Source: a virus
IMG/VR virus record: IMGVR_UViG_3300028025_004292
Location: 1-28,658 of that record
Length of the DNA: 28,658 nt
Strand: one strand, 5' to 3'
The notes beneath the pieces were generated by a model, which was given only the letters and a program-made list of their open reading frames with translations, was not told the origin of the DNA and searched no databases. Positions 16,217-22,894 of this stretch are shown piece after piece. The position numbers and the translations under genes were made by a program. The first letter of the stretch is position 1, and each line of letters begins with the position of its first letter.

Positions 16217-16371
16217 TCTTGGCTTTCGATTGTGTGGGAGATTCCCACCGCAGAAAATATAATGCAGCAGGATAGTAACATGAATCCAGCTCCAACAATC
16301 ATGTGAATGTCTTTATTGATAACACCTGCAACTACGCAGGCGGCGAATACGGGTACGAGTAGTGCGATCAT
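16213..16371 (-). CDS. Tiny two-segment membrane protein (52 aa)
   Basis: A short frame that exactly fills the space between the HNH gene and the exonuclease gene, with ATGA overlaps at both ends. Two hydrophobic segments: MIALLVPVFAACVVAGVI (1-18) and MIVGAGFMLLSCCIIFSAVG (~24-43), then a polar tail HTIESQE. The double coupling and membrane pattern argue that it is real. Function unknown. Confidence 0.7.
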   Translation of the reverse strand: MIALLVPVFAACVVAGVINKDIHMIVGAGFMLLSCCIIFSAVGISHTIESQE

Positions 16372-16721
16372 TTGTTTTTCTTCCTTATCTCTCGCTCTTC
16401 AGCGGTTTTAGTTTTGTGACAGGTGATGCAGATGGCTTGGTAGCCGTCTAGCTCCACGAAAAGACGTTCAATGAACTTGTCCCATGATTCAAACCCCTTG
16501 GTGGGGTCAACGACGGGATTAATATGGTCTATCTTAATGTCCTTGTTGCCTACGCTATTCGCGCATAGCGAACATTTGTAGGTGTTTCTAGCCGTCCTAG
16601 CCTTCTTCTTGCAGGTGTACTTAGGAGCCCAGCGAGACGAAGCCCTACGCAACGCAGAGGTAATGAAGCTCTTTTTACGGGCTGCAGTCCACTGACCATT
16701 GCAGTAGAGCTTGTCACTCAT
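16368..16721 (-). CDS. HNH endonuclease (117 aa)
   Basis: A classic small HNH protein: YKCSLCANSV (CxxC), then IKIDHINPVVDPTKGF with the catalytic His of DHINP, SWDKFIERLFVE, and AICITCHKTKT (CxxCH). The Arg/Lys-rich N-terminus (ARKKSFITSALRRASSRW) fits DNA contact. In phages such proteins can be homing nucleases or act in packaging or host DNA cutting; here it is embedded in the replication operon with ATGA overlaps, not next to a terminase. Confidence 0.9.
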   Translation of the reverse strand: MSDKLYCNGQWTAARKKSFITSALRRASSRWAPKYTCKKKARTARNTYKCSLCANSVGNKDIKIDHINPVVDPTKGFESWDKFIERLFVELDGYQAICITCHKTKTAEEREIRKKNK

Positions 16722-16975
16722 TTGTTAAAGCTACCCACTACAGCGTTGCCGAGGTAAAGGATAGCAGCGTTGATGTGTTTGCAGCGGGTGCGTAGAGGTT
16801 CGCCATATTCCCTCACTCGACCTGCTTTGTCCCATTCTTTTTGACATCTGGTCATAAAGTCGGGACAGTTGCAGGCTCCGTTGGGCATATTCTCAGCAAA
16901 TTCTACGGTGTAGATGGTGTCGCCGTCGGCTCCCGTGACGCTCATTTGGGAGCGTCCAGCCATTTCAACCTTCAT
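16718..16975 (-). CDS. SWIM-type zinc-finger-like protein (85 aa)
   Basis: Contains ACNCPDF and, about 28 residues later, RCKHINAAI, giving the CxCx(n)CxH pattern of SWIM domains. SWIM domains bind DNA or proteins, and I recall stand-alone phage versions of about this length from other phage genomes. Role here unknown. Coupled by ATGA to both neighbours. Confidence 0.75.
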   Translation of the reverse strand: MKVEMAGRSQMSVTGADGDTIYTVEFAENMPNGACNCPDFMTRCQKEWDKAGRVREYGEPLRTRCKHINAAILYLGNAVVGSFNK

Positions 16976-17238
16976 TGCTCATCCTTCTCGTTGTCTTGCT
17001 CATTAAGAACAGACCAATCGCCCGCTTTCAGCTTGTTAATCTTCGCAGCTGATTTTTCCCATTTACCATTGAGCTTCTTCAGATCGTTCTCAGCGGCTTT
17101 AATGGACTCGGCTAGCTTTTCTTGGCGGATTAGGATTTGCTTAATGCGGGATTCGGCATCATGCCTCTTTTCGGTAAGCAAAGCACTAGCCGCGCCTTCC
17201 AGTAAGTCCGTTAGGTTGAGTGATGGTATAGGTTTCAT
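16972..17238 (-). CDS. Coiled-coil hypothetical protein (88 aa)
   Basis: Mostly helical and charged. The N-terminus LNLTDLLEGAASALLTEKR is followed by a heptad-like stretch ESIKAAENDLKKLNGKWEK and an acidic end (NEQDNEKDEQ). Short coiled-coil proteins of this kind are common in phage early operons. Function unknown. ATGA overlaps on both sides. Confidence 0.65.
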   Translation of the reverse strand: MKPIPSLNLTDLLEGAASALLTEKRHDAESRIKQILIRQEKLAESIKAAENDLKKLNGKWEKSAAKINKLKAGDWSVLNEQDNEKDEQ

Positions 17239-17408
17239 TCTGCGTCTCCGCTGTAATAGTGCTCCAGTTCTTTAACACGGATGAGGTTGAGTACGGCAAC
17301 ACTACCCTTCTCTAAGCGCACAAGGGCGTTGTAAAGATCGGTGGCATTCTCTGCATGGATGCAGTCGCCGATGAGATGATTGATGAGTTGGTCTGTTTTT
17401 TCTTTCAT
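17235..17408 (-). CDS. Small hypothetical protein (57 aa)
   Basis: A frame from ATG at 17408 to TGA at 17235 that bridges the HNH gene and the coiled-coil gene, with a 4-base ATGA overlap at each end. The product begins MKEKTDQLINHLIGDCIHAE and ends RVKELEHYYSGDAE; helical and acidic. Without it the operon would have a 170-base gap. Function unknown. Confidence 0.7.
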   Translation of the reverse strand: MKEKTDQLINHLIGDCIHAENATDLYNALVRLEKGSVAVLNLIRVKELEHYYSGDAE

Positions 17409-17704
17409 TTGAGTAGGTTGTTTTCCCTAGCCCAGCTAGGGTTGTTATGTATCTTGGTGTGGCATGGACGGCATAAGCCTAGCCATGTGGTGGTGTCGTT
17501 GGTCTTAGAACCTCTTCCTTCCTTGTGATGGATGTCGGTGGCTAGTTCCTCACAGATATGACAGATGGGATGGAGGAGCAGGAAGTTAGTGCGGAGCTTA
17601 CTGTATTCGCTATTCCTCGCTCTCTGCTTCTTGCTTACCCTTCGTAAAGGAGTGGCGCGGGATAGTCCAGATTTCTTTACCTTCTTCGGTAGAAAGTAGT
17701 TCAT
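17405..17704 (-). CDS. HNH endonuclease, second copy type (99 aa)
   Basis: Basic N-terminus SGLSRATPLRRVSKKQRARN, then HPICHICEELATDIHHKEGR and GLCRPCHTKIH: two CxxC knuckles around the IHH motif. The N-terminal 'PLRRVSKK' pattern is standard for this HNH subfamily. I chose ATG at 17704; an in-frame ATG at 17803 would add ~33 unlike residues. Even so it overlaps the 70-aa gene by 95 bases in another frame. It is unlike the HNH at 16368 in sequence, so the two are probably not a recent duplication. Confidence 0.8.
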   Translation of the reverse strand: MNYFLPKKVKKSGLSRATPLRRVSKKQRARNSEYSKLRTNFLLLHPICHICEELATDIHHKEGRGSKTNDTTTWLGLCRPCHTKIHNNPSWARENNLLK

Positions 17705-17822
17705 AGTGGGTGTTGGAGCCTTTGAGCTGCTGGATGGCCTTATGGAGCATCTCTGCTTCACTTTTGTGATAGGGGCCAGCCAACGGTTCAAAGCCTTGTT
17801 CAAGCAGTAGATCGCGGGTCAT
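17610..17822 (-). CDS. Hypothetical protein (70 aa) overlapping the HNH gene
   Basis: Starts 23 bases inside the end of the nuclease gene and continues 95 bases into the HNH gene in a different frame. The sequence looks like a normal soluble protein: MTRDLLLEQGFEPLAGPYHK, then QQLKGSNTHYELLSTEEG and a Glu-rich end. The part before the HNH start (first ~40 residues) is in sequence with no other candidate gene, which supports it. Function unknown. Confidence 0.55.
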   Translation of the reverse strand: MTRDLLLEQGFEPLAGPYHKSEAEMLHKAIQQLKGSNTHYELLSTEEGKEIWTIPRHSFTKGKQEAESEE

Positions 17823-18630
17823 AGTTGTTTTGGGAGCGCCAGAGGCGGGTTAGACAGAGGAAATCTTTGTAGGCTTCAATGAGCTGTTCGCGCTCATATT
17901 TAACAACGTCCACCCGTCCTGGCTCAGTCGTGGAGATGTAGACATTCATGCAAAGAGCGTCGTCAAACTGCGAGTCGTTGAAGGCTGCGACGTAGTAGGC
18001 CGCGATTTGCATGGGATGGGTTTCGTTAGGAACAACAGGCTCGCCTTCCTTGGTGCGCTTGCTCTTCCAGTCGAGGATGCCCTTACCTTTGGCCGAGCGA
18101 TGCTTTACGTCGGTGGTGCCAGCGTAGCCTTCTTCGTTGTTCACCAAGACAATTTCAGCGTTCTCAATGGTGAGGCCGAGTTCGTCAATCTTGGCGTAGG
18201 CGGGTTCTACGAGCTTGCCAAGGAAGCAGCTATGGCCGTGAGCCACTTCCACTTCGTAGTCTTCGTACTCATTACCCTTGAGGAGAGCTTCAATGGCGGC
18301 GTGGACTTGGGTGCCGAGGTCGGCTGCGCCCATGCCGTCTTCCTTGCTCTTATCCAGCATATTCTGGACGTATTCTGCCATTTCTTCACCTGGATGGGGT
18401 GGATTGGCGTAGCAGGCTTCAGCTACCTTCATCATCTTGTAGCGTTCCAACCCTGGAGCCGCCAGCATCTTGGTGTAGGCCGAAACACTGGGGAGAAGGT
18501 CATACACCTTAGCGTCCTTGATGTTGGTGGGCCGCGAGGGGTTCTTAGCGCCCTTCTTGGTGGGTTGGGTGTGGGCTGGTTCTCCTTTGCGGGTGTACCA
18601 GTGGGACGATTCAACTTTTTTCGAGGTCAT
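17800..18630 (-). CDS. Cas4-like PD-(D/E)XK nuclease
   Basis: 276 residues. Motifs in order: GTQVHAAIE (His110), GYAGTTDV (Asp174), ILDWKSKR (Asp187-x-Lys189) and HPMQIAAYYVA (Gln208), the arrangement of the RecB/Cas4/PDDEXK_1 group. No four-Cys iron-sulphur signature is evident. In phages these enzymes act in recombination, end processing or replication. It sits between the SSB-like gene and HNH genes, fitting a replication-recombination cassette. It overlaps the 58-aa gene upstream by 20 bases. Confidence 0.85.
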   Translation of the reverse strand: MTSKKVESSHWYTRKGEPAHTQPTKKGAKNPSRPTNIKDAKVYDLLPSVSAYTKMLAAPGLERYKMMKVAEACYANPPHPGEEMAEYVQNMLDKSKEDGMGAADLGTQVHAAIEALLKGNEYEDYEVEVAHGHSCFLGKLVEPAYAKIDELGLTIENAEIVLVNNEEGYAGTTDVKHRSAKGKGILDWKSKRTKEGEPVVPNETHPMQIAAYYVAAFNDSQFDDALCMNVYISTTEPGRVDVVKYEREQLIEAYKDFLCLTRLWRSQNNYDPRSTA

Positions 18631-18787
18631 TAATTATTTCTTTCTTTCTTTTGTTAATGTAAGCTACCCGTCGTTTCAAATCTTCTTCAAACATCCCATC
18701 TAGTTCCTCACCATCGGGAAGGATGGCGAGGAGGCCGATGAGTTGGCCGCACTTTTCAGCTAGTTTTAGGTCAGAATGCGGGTTCAT
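18611..18787 (-). CDS. Small charged helical protein (58 aa)
   Basis: Start chosen at 18787 (MNPHSDLKLAEKCGQLIG), giving a 17-base overlap with the SSB-like gene rather than 50. The product has a Leu-rich helix (GLLAILPDGEELDGMFEEDL) and a Lys/Arg-rich end. Function unknown; its place between an SSB-like and a nuclease gene suggests replication. Confidence 0.65.
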   Translation of the reverse strand: MNPHSDLKLAEKCGQLIGLLAILPDGEELDGMFEEDLKRRVAYINKRKKEIINDLEKS

Positions 18788-19334
18788 CTGAGGGCTGTTC
18801 AATGCCCGACTCTGGGGCAAGGTTGCCAGCTTGGAGCTTCTGGGCCAAGCGAATTAACGTAGAAGACCAATGCCAGAGCGTGTCTTCGTTGGTGTCGCCT
18901 GTCTTGATGCAGATGTCCACGGCTTTATTGATGGCCATGCCTACGGTGATGCCCTCAATGCGTCCAGAACCGCCGTTCTGTGCCATTACAGGCGATTTGA
19001 CGGCTTCTGAGGGTGATGGTGGCTGTGTAGCTCCAACAGGGCTAATAATGGCTTTGTCGCCTAAGCTAATTTGGGCTTTGCCGTTGTAGTCGTCGCCGCG
19101 CTTAAGGCCCATGCCCGTAAACTTAACCAAATGGCCGTCTAGGGAGGTCAAATCACGGCTAAAGCTCGTGGCGCTAACTTCCAATGATCCTTCTGTCAGG
19201 GTGCAAGTCCAGAAGTTCTTGCCTGCCTTAGATTGGCGGGCCTTAGCGTTTTGGACGTTGGCTTGAAAGCCACCGGAGATAAACGAGCCAGGGGCTGTAT
19301 TTGCTGCTTCTTGTAGTGTTTTGAGTTGGGACAT
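18771..19334 (-). CDS. OB-fold / single-stranded DNA-binding-like protein (187 aa)
   Basis: Residues ~15-95 look like an OB fold: FQANVQNAKARQSKAGKNFW, then TCTLTEGSLEVSATSF, HLVKFTGMGLKRG and GKAQISLGDKAII. A Pro/Ser-rich linker follows, then a helical segment (~125-165) and an acidic tip ending EQPSDEPAF. The tip recalls the DDDIPF tail of bacterial SSB used to recruit partners (inference). Position between helicase and nuclease genes agrees with a single-strand DNA role. Confidence 0.65.
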   Translation of the reverse strand: MSQLKTLQEAANTAPGSFISGGFQANVQNAKARQSKAGKNFWTCTLTEGSLEVSATSFSRDLTSLDGHLVKFTGMGLKRGDDYNGKAQISLGDKAIISPVGATQPPSPSEAVKSPVMAQNGGSGRIEGITVGMAINKAVDICIKTGDTNEDTLWHWSSTLIRLAQKLQAGNLAPESGIEQPSDEPAF

Positions 19335-19338
19335 AAAA

Positions 19339-19824
19339 TTATTTCCAGAGGTTGCGGCGAATCATCAGGCTAATCACCGCATAGTTGGCGATGTCTTGAT
19401 AGGTGTCCTCAATGGCCTCGTTCTTAACCGAAGGCATCTTGTTGAGGTTCTTGAGACGTTCCATCTTGTCGTTCAAGCGAACCAAGACGCCAAACTCGCC
19501 AAAGGCTGAGATGTTGTGGCTGCCATAGTCCTGTTGCTTCCTGTCCATGAGCTGGACATTCTCGCAGCAAATACGGAAGGCTTCCTTGGCGGCGTCTGTG
19601 ACTAAGCCCAATTCGGCAAAAATTGCCTCATAGGGGTCGCCTTGGAGGGAGCGGCGGTATTCGTAGAACTCTTCGCCCGTAACGATGTGGCCCACTTCTG
19701 GCTCATCAACGTAGGACAGGTAGGGTGCTTTGTCGTTGCAGTCGGATTCGATGTAGCAAAAATCGGTGGGAAGAACCTTCTCGCCGATGCCTAGAGCGCG
19801 GGTGTTTTCGTAGCTAATGTTCAT
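19339..19824 (-). CDS. DUF1599-type (nucleotide modification-associated) protein (161 aa)
   Basis: The C-terminal half contains the signature MDRKQQDYGSHNISAFGEFG, then VLVRLNDKMERLKNL and EAIEDTYQDIANYAVI, as in DUF1599/Nmad1-like proteins linked to phage nucleotide metabolism or base modification. The family is MazG-like in its helical acidic pattern. The N-terminal ~70 residues are unassigned. The leader before its ATG is A-rich without a Shine-Dalgarno sequence. Confidence 0.75.
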   Translation of the reverse strand: MNISYENTRALGIGEKVLPTDFCYIESDCNDKAPYLSYVDEPEVGHIVTGEEFYEYRRSLQGDPYEAIFAELGLVTDAAKEAFRICCENVQLMDRKQQDYGSHNISAFGEFGVLVRLNDKMERLKNLNKMPSVKNEAIEDTYQDIANYAVISLMIRRNLWK

Positions 19825-19828
19825 ATTT

Positions 19829-20008
19829 TTATTTGTTTATTATCCAAGTGATGTCCTTGCCTTCCTTAGACACTGAATAGGGTCTATTGGGAATGCAAGC
19901 GGTTTCTGCTGGTTTCTTTGGTTTTTCTTCTGGTGGTTTCACAACTGGTTTAACAGTCGCTTCTTCCATGCTAATAATGTTACCGAAAAGATCAATCTGC
20001 TTGTTCAT
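19829..20008 (-). CDS. Small protein with possible sliding-clamp-binding motif (59 aa)
   Basis: The start at 20008 gives MNKQIDLFGNIISMEEATVK, followed by a Pro/Lys-rich stretch and SKEGKDITWIIN. QIDLFG fits the bacterial beta-clamp binding consensus (QLxLF). It overlaps the helicase end by 17 bases. Function unknown; a clamp or replisome contact is an inference from the motif alone. Confidence 0.65.
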   Translation of the reverse strand: MNKQIDLFGNIISMEEATVKPVVKPPEEKPKKPAETACIPNRPYSVSKEGKDITWIINK

Positions 20009-21254
20009 AAAACCATGTGTGATTGGCAAAATACTTAATGCGTGAGAATGCAAGTGGGCCGTCGCGTAGCTTGAGTTGCAGCAGTTCGTAGTCGTAGGTG
20101 GACTGTCCGAGTTCCTGCGGGCTACCACTGTGGCTCTTGCTGGGACGGTGCAGGGCGATAATGCGGTGGGCATCTTCTTCTATGCTTCCTGCGTCACGGA
20201 AGTCTGTACGGCTTGGTGCTCTGTCTTCACGTTCGTTGCCACGATTCAATTGAGCCGCGACGATGAGCGCACAACCCACGGTCTTACGCAGCGGTATCAT
20301 AGCCTTGGACAGTTGTCCCATGCGTTCGTAAGCCGAGCCGTCTGTACCCCGGATGAGTCCAAGGTAGTCGAGGATGACAAGCTGAGGCTTCCAAGAGGCG
20401 GCGAGCAAGCGGCAGCGGTTCTCGATTTGGGTTATGCTCATATCCTTGTCGAACACCCTGAGCTGTTGGCCGCTGAGTCGTTTAAGCTCCTTGAAATAGT
20501 CGCCCTGCTTGTCGGCAAACTCGTGATTGAGCGCCCGTAGGTTCACCCTGGCCCGCTGTCCCGCTATCTGCTTAATTACAGCGTTGGCCGAGGTTTCTAA
20601 CGTAAAATAGGCCACTCGTAAGCCTCTGTTGAGGTTGTGGCTGGCTATCTGGGACATGAACGACGACTTGCCAATAGAGGTGCGAGCGCCGACAACGACA
20701 TATTCATGGGCTTCGATGGGCTGGGCTAGGTTGTCGAAGCTGGGCAGACCCGTCGTTATGACATCCTTGTTGTCCCGTGTGCCCGCAATTTCCTGCTCGG
20801 CCCATAGCTTCACCTCCCCAATGAGCTGCTCAAGGCTAGGAGCCTCGCTTTCTGTGGGTTTTAAGAGCCCTTGCAGCCCTTCTACGGCCTTTGCCACCTC
20901 CTCGGCCTTCCCGCCCCTAGAAATGCACGCAATGGCGTCCTGAAGGGCTGGCTTGAGGACAGCCAGTTGGCCTTCCCATATCAGCTTCTTCAGGGCTTTC
21001 TTGCCAGTTATACTGCTAGAGCAGGATTTCTCGGCCTCAAACAGCTCTGTGGCAGGGCATTGGTCGCCCATTGCCATGTAAACACTGGACGTGTCTGTGA
21101 GCTGTCCCTTACTTCTAAGGGCTACCAGAGATTGCCAGAGCGATAGGTGCTTCGTGTCGGTGAAGGCACTATTGGAGAGTCCTCCACTAATGGCTGAGTC
21201 GATGAGGTCGGGGTCTGCGAGGCAGGCTCCGATGAAGATTTGTTCTGTTTGCAT
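19992..21254 (-). CDS. dnaB-like: DnaB-family replicative helicase
   Basis: 420 residues, near the usual length for phage forms. The N-terminal domain (~1-130) carries the DnaB-N-like start EQIFIGACLADPDLIDSAI. The RecA-type core contains Walker A GARTSIGKSS (189-198), FTLETSANAVIKQI, Walker B LVILDYLGLI (292-301) and the signature AAQLNRGNERE with RTDFRDAGSIEEDAHRII (348-366). It would unwind DNA at the phage fork; no primase domain is fused. Leader: AAACAAAAACAA before the ATG with no Shine-Dalgarno. A 72-aa frame overlaps its first 133 bases. Confidence 0.93.
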   Translation of the reverse strand: MQTEQIFIGACLADPDLIDSAISGGLSNSAFTDTKHLSLWQSLVALRSKGQLTDTSSVYMAMGDQCPATELFEAEKSCSSSITGKKALKKLIWEGQLAVLKPALQDAIACISRGGKAEEVAKAVEGLQGLLKPTESEAPSLEQLIGEVKLWAEQEIAGTRDNKDVITTGLPSFDNLAQPIEAHEYVVVGARTSIGKSSFMSQIASHNLNRGLRVAYFTLETSANAVIKQIAGQRARVNLRALNHEFADKQGDYFKELKRLSGQQLRVFDKDMSITQIENRCRLLAASWKPQLVILDYLGLIRGTDGSAYERMGQLSKAMIPLRKTVGCALIVAAQLNRGNEREDRAPSRTDFRDAGSIEEDAHRIIALHRPSKSHSGSPQELGQSTYDYELLQLKLRDGPLAFSRIKYFANHTWFYEQAD

Positions 21255-21340
21255 TTGTTTTTGTTTCTAAAAATTGAGTCGTAGTTGTTGCGGTATTGCG
21301 GAGTGCAAGACCTGTTTCGATCTCCTTTTCCGTTGCTCAT
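21122..21340 (-). CDS. Small protein starting MSNGKGDRNRS, overprinting the helicase 5' end (72 aa)
   Basis: The first ~28 residues (MSNGKGDRNRSCTPQYRNNY, then DSIFRN) match an N-terminal pattern I know from many small phage proteins (GKGDxxRP...YxxNYDxIF). The rest, Ser/Thr/Pro-rich, is read from inside the helicase gene in another frame. The start overlaps the 14-codon ORF by ATGA. The N-terminus is likely real; how much of the overlapped tail matters is unclear. Confidence 0.6.
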   Translation of the reverse strand: MSNGKGDRNRSCTPQYRNNYDSIFRNKNKCKQNKSSSEPASQTPTSSTQPLVEDSPIVPSPTRSTYRSGNLW

Positions 21341-21381
21341 AAATCGTGTTTGTTAACGTTAGCGTTGATTGGTTGTTTCAT
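21337..21381 (-). CDS. 14-codon coupled mini-ORF
   Basis: Reads MKQPINANVNKHDL. It starts by ATGA overlap with the 67-aa gene and ends by ATGA overlap with the next gene. An AAGGAGG lies 7 bases before its ATG, unusual in this genome. It may be a coupling peptide that carries ribosomes to the 72-aa gene. Too short for any functional claim. Confidence 0.4.
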   Translation of the reverse strand: MKQPINANVNKHDL

Positions 21382-21396
21382 TTGCTGGCCTCCTTC
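21378..21396. repeat. Gene-boundary repeat B2, copy 2
   Basis: Identical to 21712-21730. Joins the 67-aa gene to the 14-codon ORF. Confidence 0.75.
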
Positions 21397-21581
21397 CATT
21401 GAAAAGTAGATTTTCCGTCTTTGTTAGCCACCCAAATTGCGTGGCCCTTAACAACGGCTTCTTTTTCTTTTTCCCTAATCGCATGGCTTTCTCCACATGA
21501 ACAGCCCACCATGAAAATGACAAATGCGAGAAGAAAAATCATGAAAACCGTCGCTAAACCGAAATCGTTATTGTCGCTCAT
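21378..21581 (-). CDS. Single-pass membrane protein (67 aa)
   Basis: A membrane segment near the N-terminus (LATVFMIFLLAFVIFMVGCS, ~9-28) is followed by a charged linker and a C-terminal AVVKGHAIWVANKDGKSTFQ, WKEASK. I recall 'one TM then EAxxxGxAxYV...GxxxFxW' as a recurrent small phage family of unknown role. Coupled by ATGA at both ends. Confidence 0.7.
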   Translation of the reverse strand: MSDNNDFGLATVFMIFLLAFVIFMVGCSCGESHAIREKEKEAVVKGHAIWVANKDGKSTFQWKEASK

Positions 21582-21598
21582 TTGATTTTATTTGGTTT
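21576..21598. repeat. Gene-boundary repeat B1, copy 2
   Basis: Matches 22006-22028 at 22 of 23 bases. Joins the 45-aa gene (ending NKIK) to the 67-aa gene (starting MS). Confidence 0.65.
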
Positions 21599-21715
21599 AG
21601 GTTCAGTCTTGAAATTATTGATTCTCATTTTAATTGCGTAACCCTCGGCGTCTAATTTAGCAATCTCAGCGGCTGTTCTCAGGTCGCGCTTATATTCTTT
21701 AGATTCTGTGCTCAT
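21578..21715 (-). CDS. Small charged hypothetical protein (45 aa)
   Basis: From ATG at 21715 to TGA at 21578, with ATGA overlaps at both ends and AAGGAGG 7 bases upstream of the ATG. The product begins MSTESKEYKRDLRTAAEIAK and ends TEPKPNKIK. It fills a gap that would otherwise be about 130 bases. Function unknown. Confidence 0.65.
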   Translation of the reverse strand: MSTESKEYKRDLRTAAEIAKLDAEGYAIKMRINNFKTEPKPNKIK

Positions 21716-21730
21716 TTGCTGGCCTCCTTC
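21712..21730. repeat. Gene-boundary repeat B2, copy 1
   Basis: Nineteen bases identical to 21378-21396. On the - strand it contains AAGGAGGCCAGCAAATGA: end of one gene, ribosome-binding site and start of the next. Confidence 0.75.
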
Positions 21731-22011
21731 ATGGCTTTGTCGATGCTTGCGCGATTAATTGACCGTATGCGCCAATCTTCCAGAGCCTCTTTTTCAAGCC
21801 AATCCATCCGCGCTGTGTCGGCGGCAACCCGCGCATCCACCATCTTCTGAATTTGCTCTTCAAACGAAGCGATTAACAATTTCGCCGCTTCTTGCGTGGC
21901 TTCTTCTTTGGACAAGCCTTCGCCGCAAATCATGCGACCCTCTGAGGTAATGCGAAGCACTGCGAGATTTGAATTGTTAAAAGTTATTTGGGAATTGGTA
22001 GTATAGCTCAT
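21712..22011 (-). CDS. Hypothetical protein (99 aa)
   Basis: Beta-like N-terminus (LAVLRITSEGRMICGEGLS), then a helix (KEEATQEAAKLLIASFEEQI) and the phrase RMDWLEKEALEDWRIR, which is common in small phage hypothetical proteins. Ends with MKEASK, nearly the same end as the 67-aa protein. Function unknown. Confidence 0.65.
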   Translation of the reverse strand: MSYTTNSQITFNNSNLAVLRITSEGRMICGEGLSKEEATQEAAKLLIASFEEQIQKMVDARVAADTARMDWLEKEALEDWRIRSINRASIDKAMKEASK

Positions 22012-22028
22012 TTGATTTTCTTTGGTTT
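22006..22028. repeat. Gene-boundary repeat B1, copy 1
   Basis: Twenty-three bases with one difference from 21576-21598. On the - strand it covers the KIK-stop end of the 69-aa gene and the MS start of the 99-aa gene. Confidence 0.65.
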
Positions 22029-22217
22029 TTTAAGCTGTGCAATTGCTGAGTCTAATGCGTCCCTGACATTCTTTATTCCAGATCGGCGATTGGTTCCATT
22101 TTCTGTTCCAAGCTGCCAATACCATCCCGCGCCATCACCGCCCATTTTGGCCGAGTATCCAATTTCCAGTAATGAGTTGGCGTTCCAGAAATCAAGTCGT
22201 TCTTTATCTGTGTTCAT
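22008..22217 (-). CDS. Hypothetical protein (69 aa)
   Basis: A compact protein beginning MNTDKERLDFWNANSLLEIG, with a Trp/Gly centre (GDGAGWYWQLG) and a helical end (NVRDALDSAIAQLKKPKKIK). ERLDFWNAN resembles the ERxxWL start of many phage accessory proteins. ATGA overlaps on both sides. Function unknown. Confidence 0.65.
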   Translation of the reverse strand: MNTDKERLDFWNANSLLEIGYSAKMGGDGAGWYWQLGTENGTNRRSGIKNVRDALDSAIAQLKKPKKIK

Positions 22218-22510
22218 TTCTTCTTTGGTTTCCGCCAGCTAATGTTCTCTAGCGTTGGGTTGTTGTTGTCTCTGTTCTGTTGGATTAGACGATAGACTGA
22301 AGGCTGAGAAAGCCCGCTGCGCTTCTGGATTTGCTTGTACGTCATACCCGCCAGATGGTCTGTGTAAACGTCTAAGGCTTCCTTGGCTGTGATGGGCTTG
22401 CGGAATTTGTATTCCTTCTCATTGATGCCAGTGGCAAATCCTGTGGCATACGTCGCGTAGTGCTTGTTAAGCAGGTAGCGCACATTGTTCATAATTTCGG
22501 ATGCGTTCAT
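22214..22510 (-). CDS. Helix-turn-helix DNA-binding protein (98 aa)
   Basis: I chose ATG at 22510 because it overlaps the upstream stop by ATGA; an alternative at 22522 adds four residues. Residues ~52-80 form a helix-turn-helix: MTYKQIQKRSGLSQPSVYRL then IQQNR. Probably a transcription regulator or replication factor; no ligand or cleavage domain is seen. Confidence 0.7.
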   Translation of the reverse strand: MNASEIMNNVRYLLNKHYATYATGFATGINEKEYKFRKPITAKEALDVYTDHLAGMTYKQIQKRSGLSQPSVYRLIQQNRDNNNPTLENISWRKPKKK

Positions 22511-22875
22511 TCGTCCTCCCATTTACCAATCGTGCGTAGAAAAGCCTTGGCGCGTTGCGCGGCGGTGGCATGAAATATATCTATGCATCCCATGCTTGCG
22601 GTGAGGATGTTGCTGTAGGTTTCCCAGCACCCGCAGAATCCGTCTTTCGTCAGCAGCACCTTCTCCGCCTCATGCATGGCATTAAGATTATTAAGATAAT
22701 CGGGAAGATTCTCTGTTAGAACGCCTTTTTCTTTACGTCTAAAAACCCTAGTATGAATTGGCTCATAGCCGCCCTTGTAGTCGTTAAGCTCGGCGTTCCA
22801 TGTAGGGACATCGGCATATTCGCGGGTCCACCCACACGCTTCTGCGATGGCGATACGTTGTTTTTCTTTGTTCAT
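22507..22875 (-). CDS. Phage ABA-sandwich-type protein (122 aa)
   Basis: IAIAEACGWTREY near the start, DYLNNLNAMHEAEKVL in the middle and HATAAQRAKAFLRTIGKW at the end are the hallmarks of a common phage family (ABA-sandwich domain). Function is not established. A TATAAT-containing candidate promoter lies about 50 bases upstream of its A-rich leader. Confidence 0.75.
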   Translation of the reverse strand: MNKEKQRIAIAEACGWTREYADVPTWNAELNDYKGGYEPIHTRVFRRKEKGVLTENLPDYLNNLNAMHEAEKVLLTKDGFCGCWETYSNILTASMGCIDIFHATAAQRAKAFLRTIGKWEDE

Positions 22876-22894
22876 ATGTTTATTTTACGAAGCA

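Noticed and set aside
18007-18633. 208-residue + strand frame opposite the Cas4-like nuclease
   Set aside because: The - strand frame has all catalytic motifs; the + frame is its shadow with no recognisable features.
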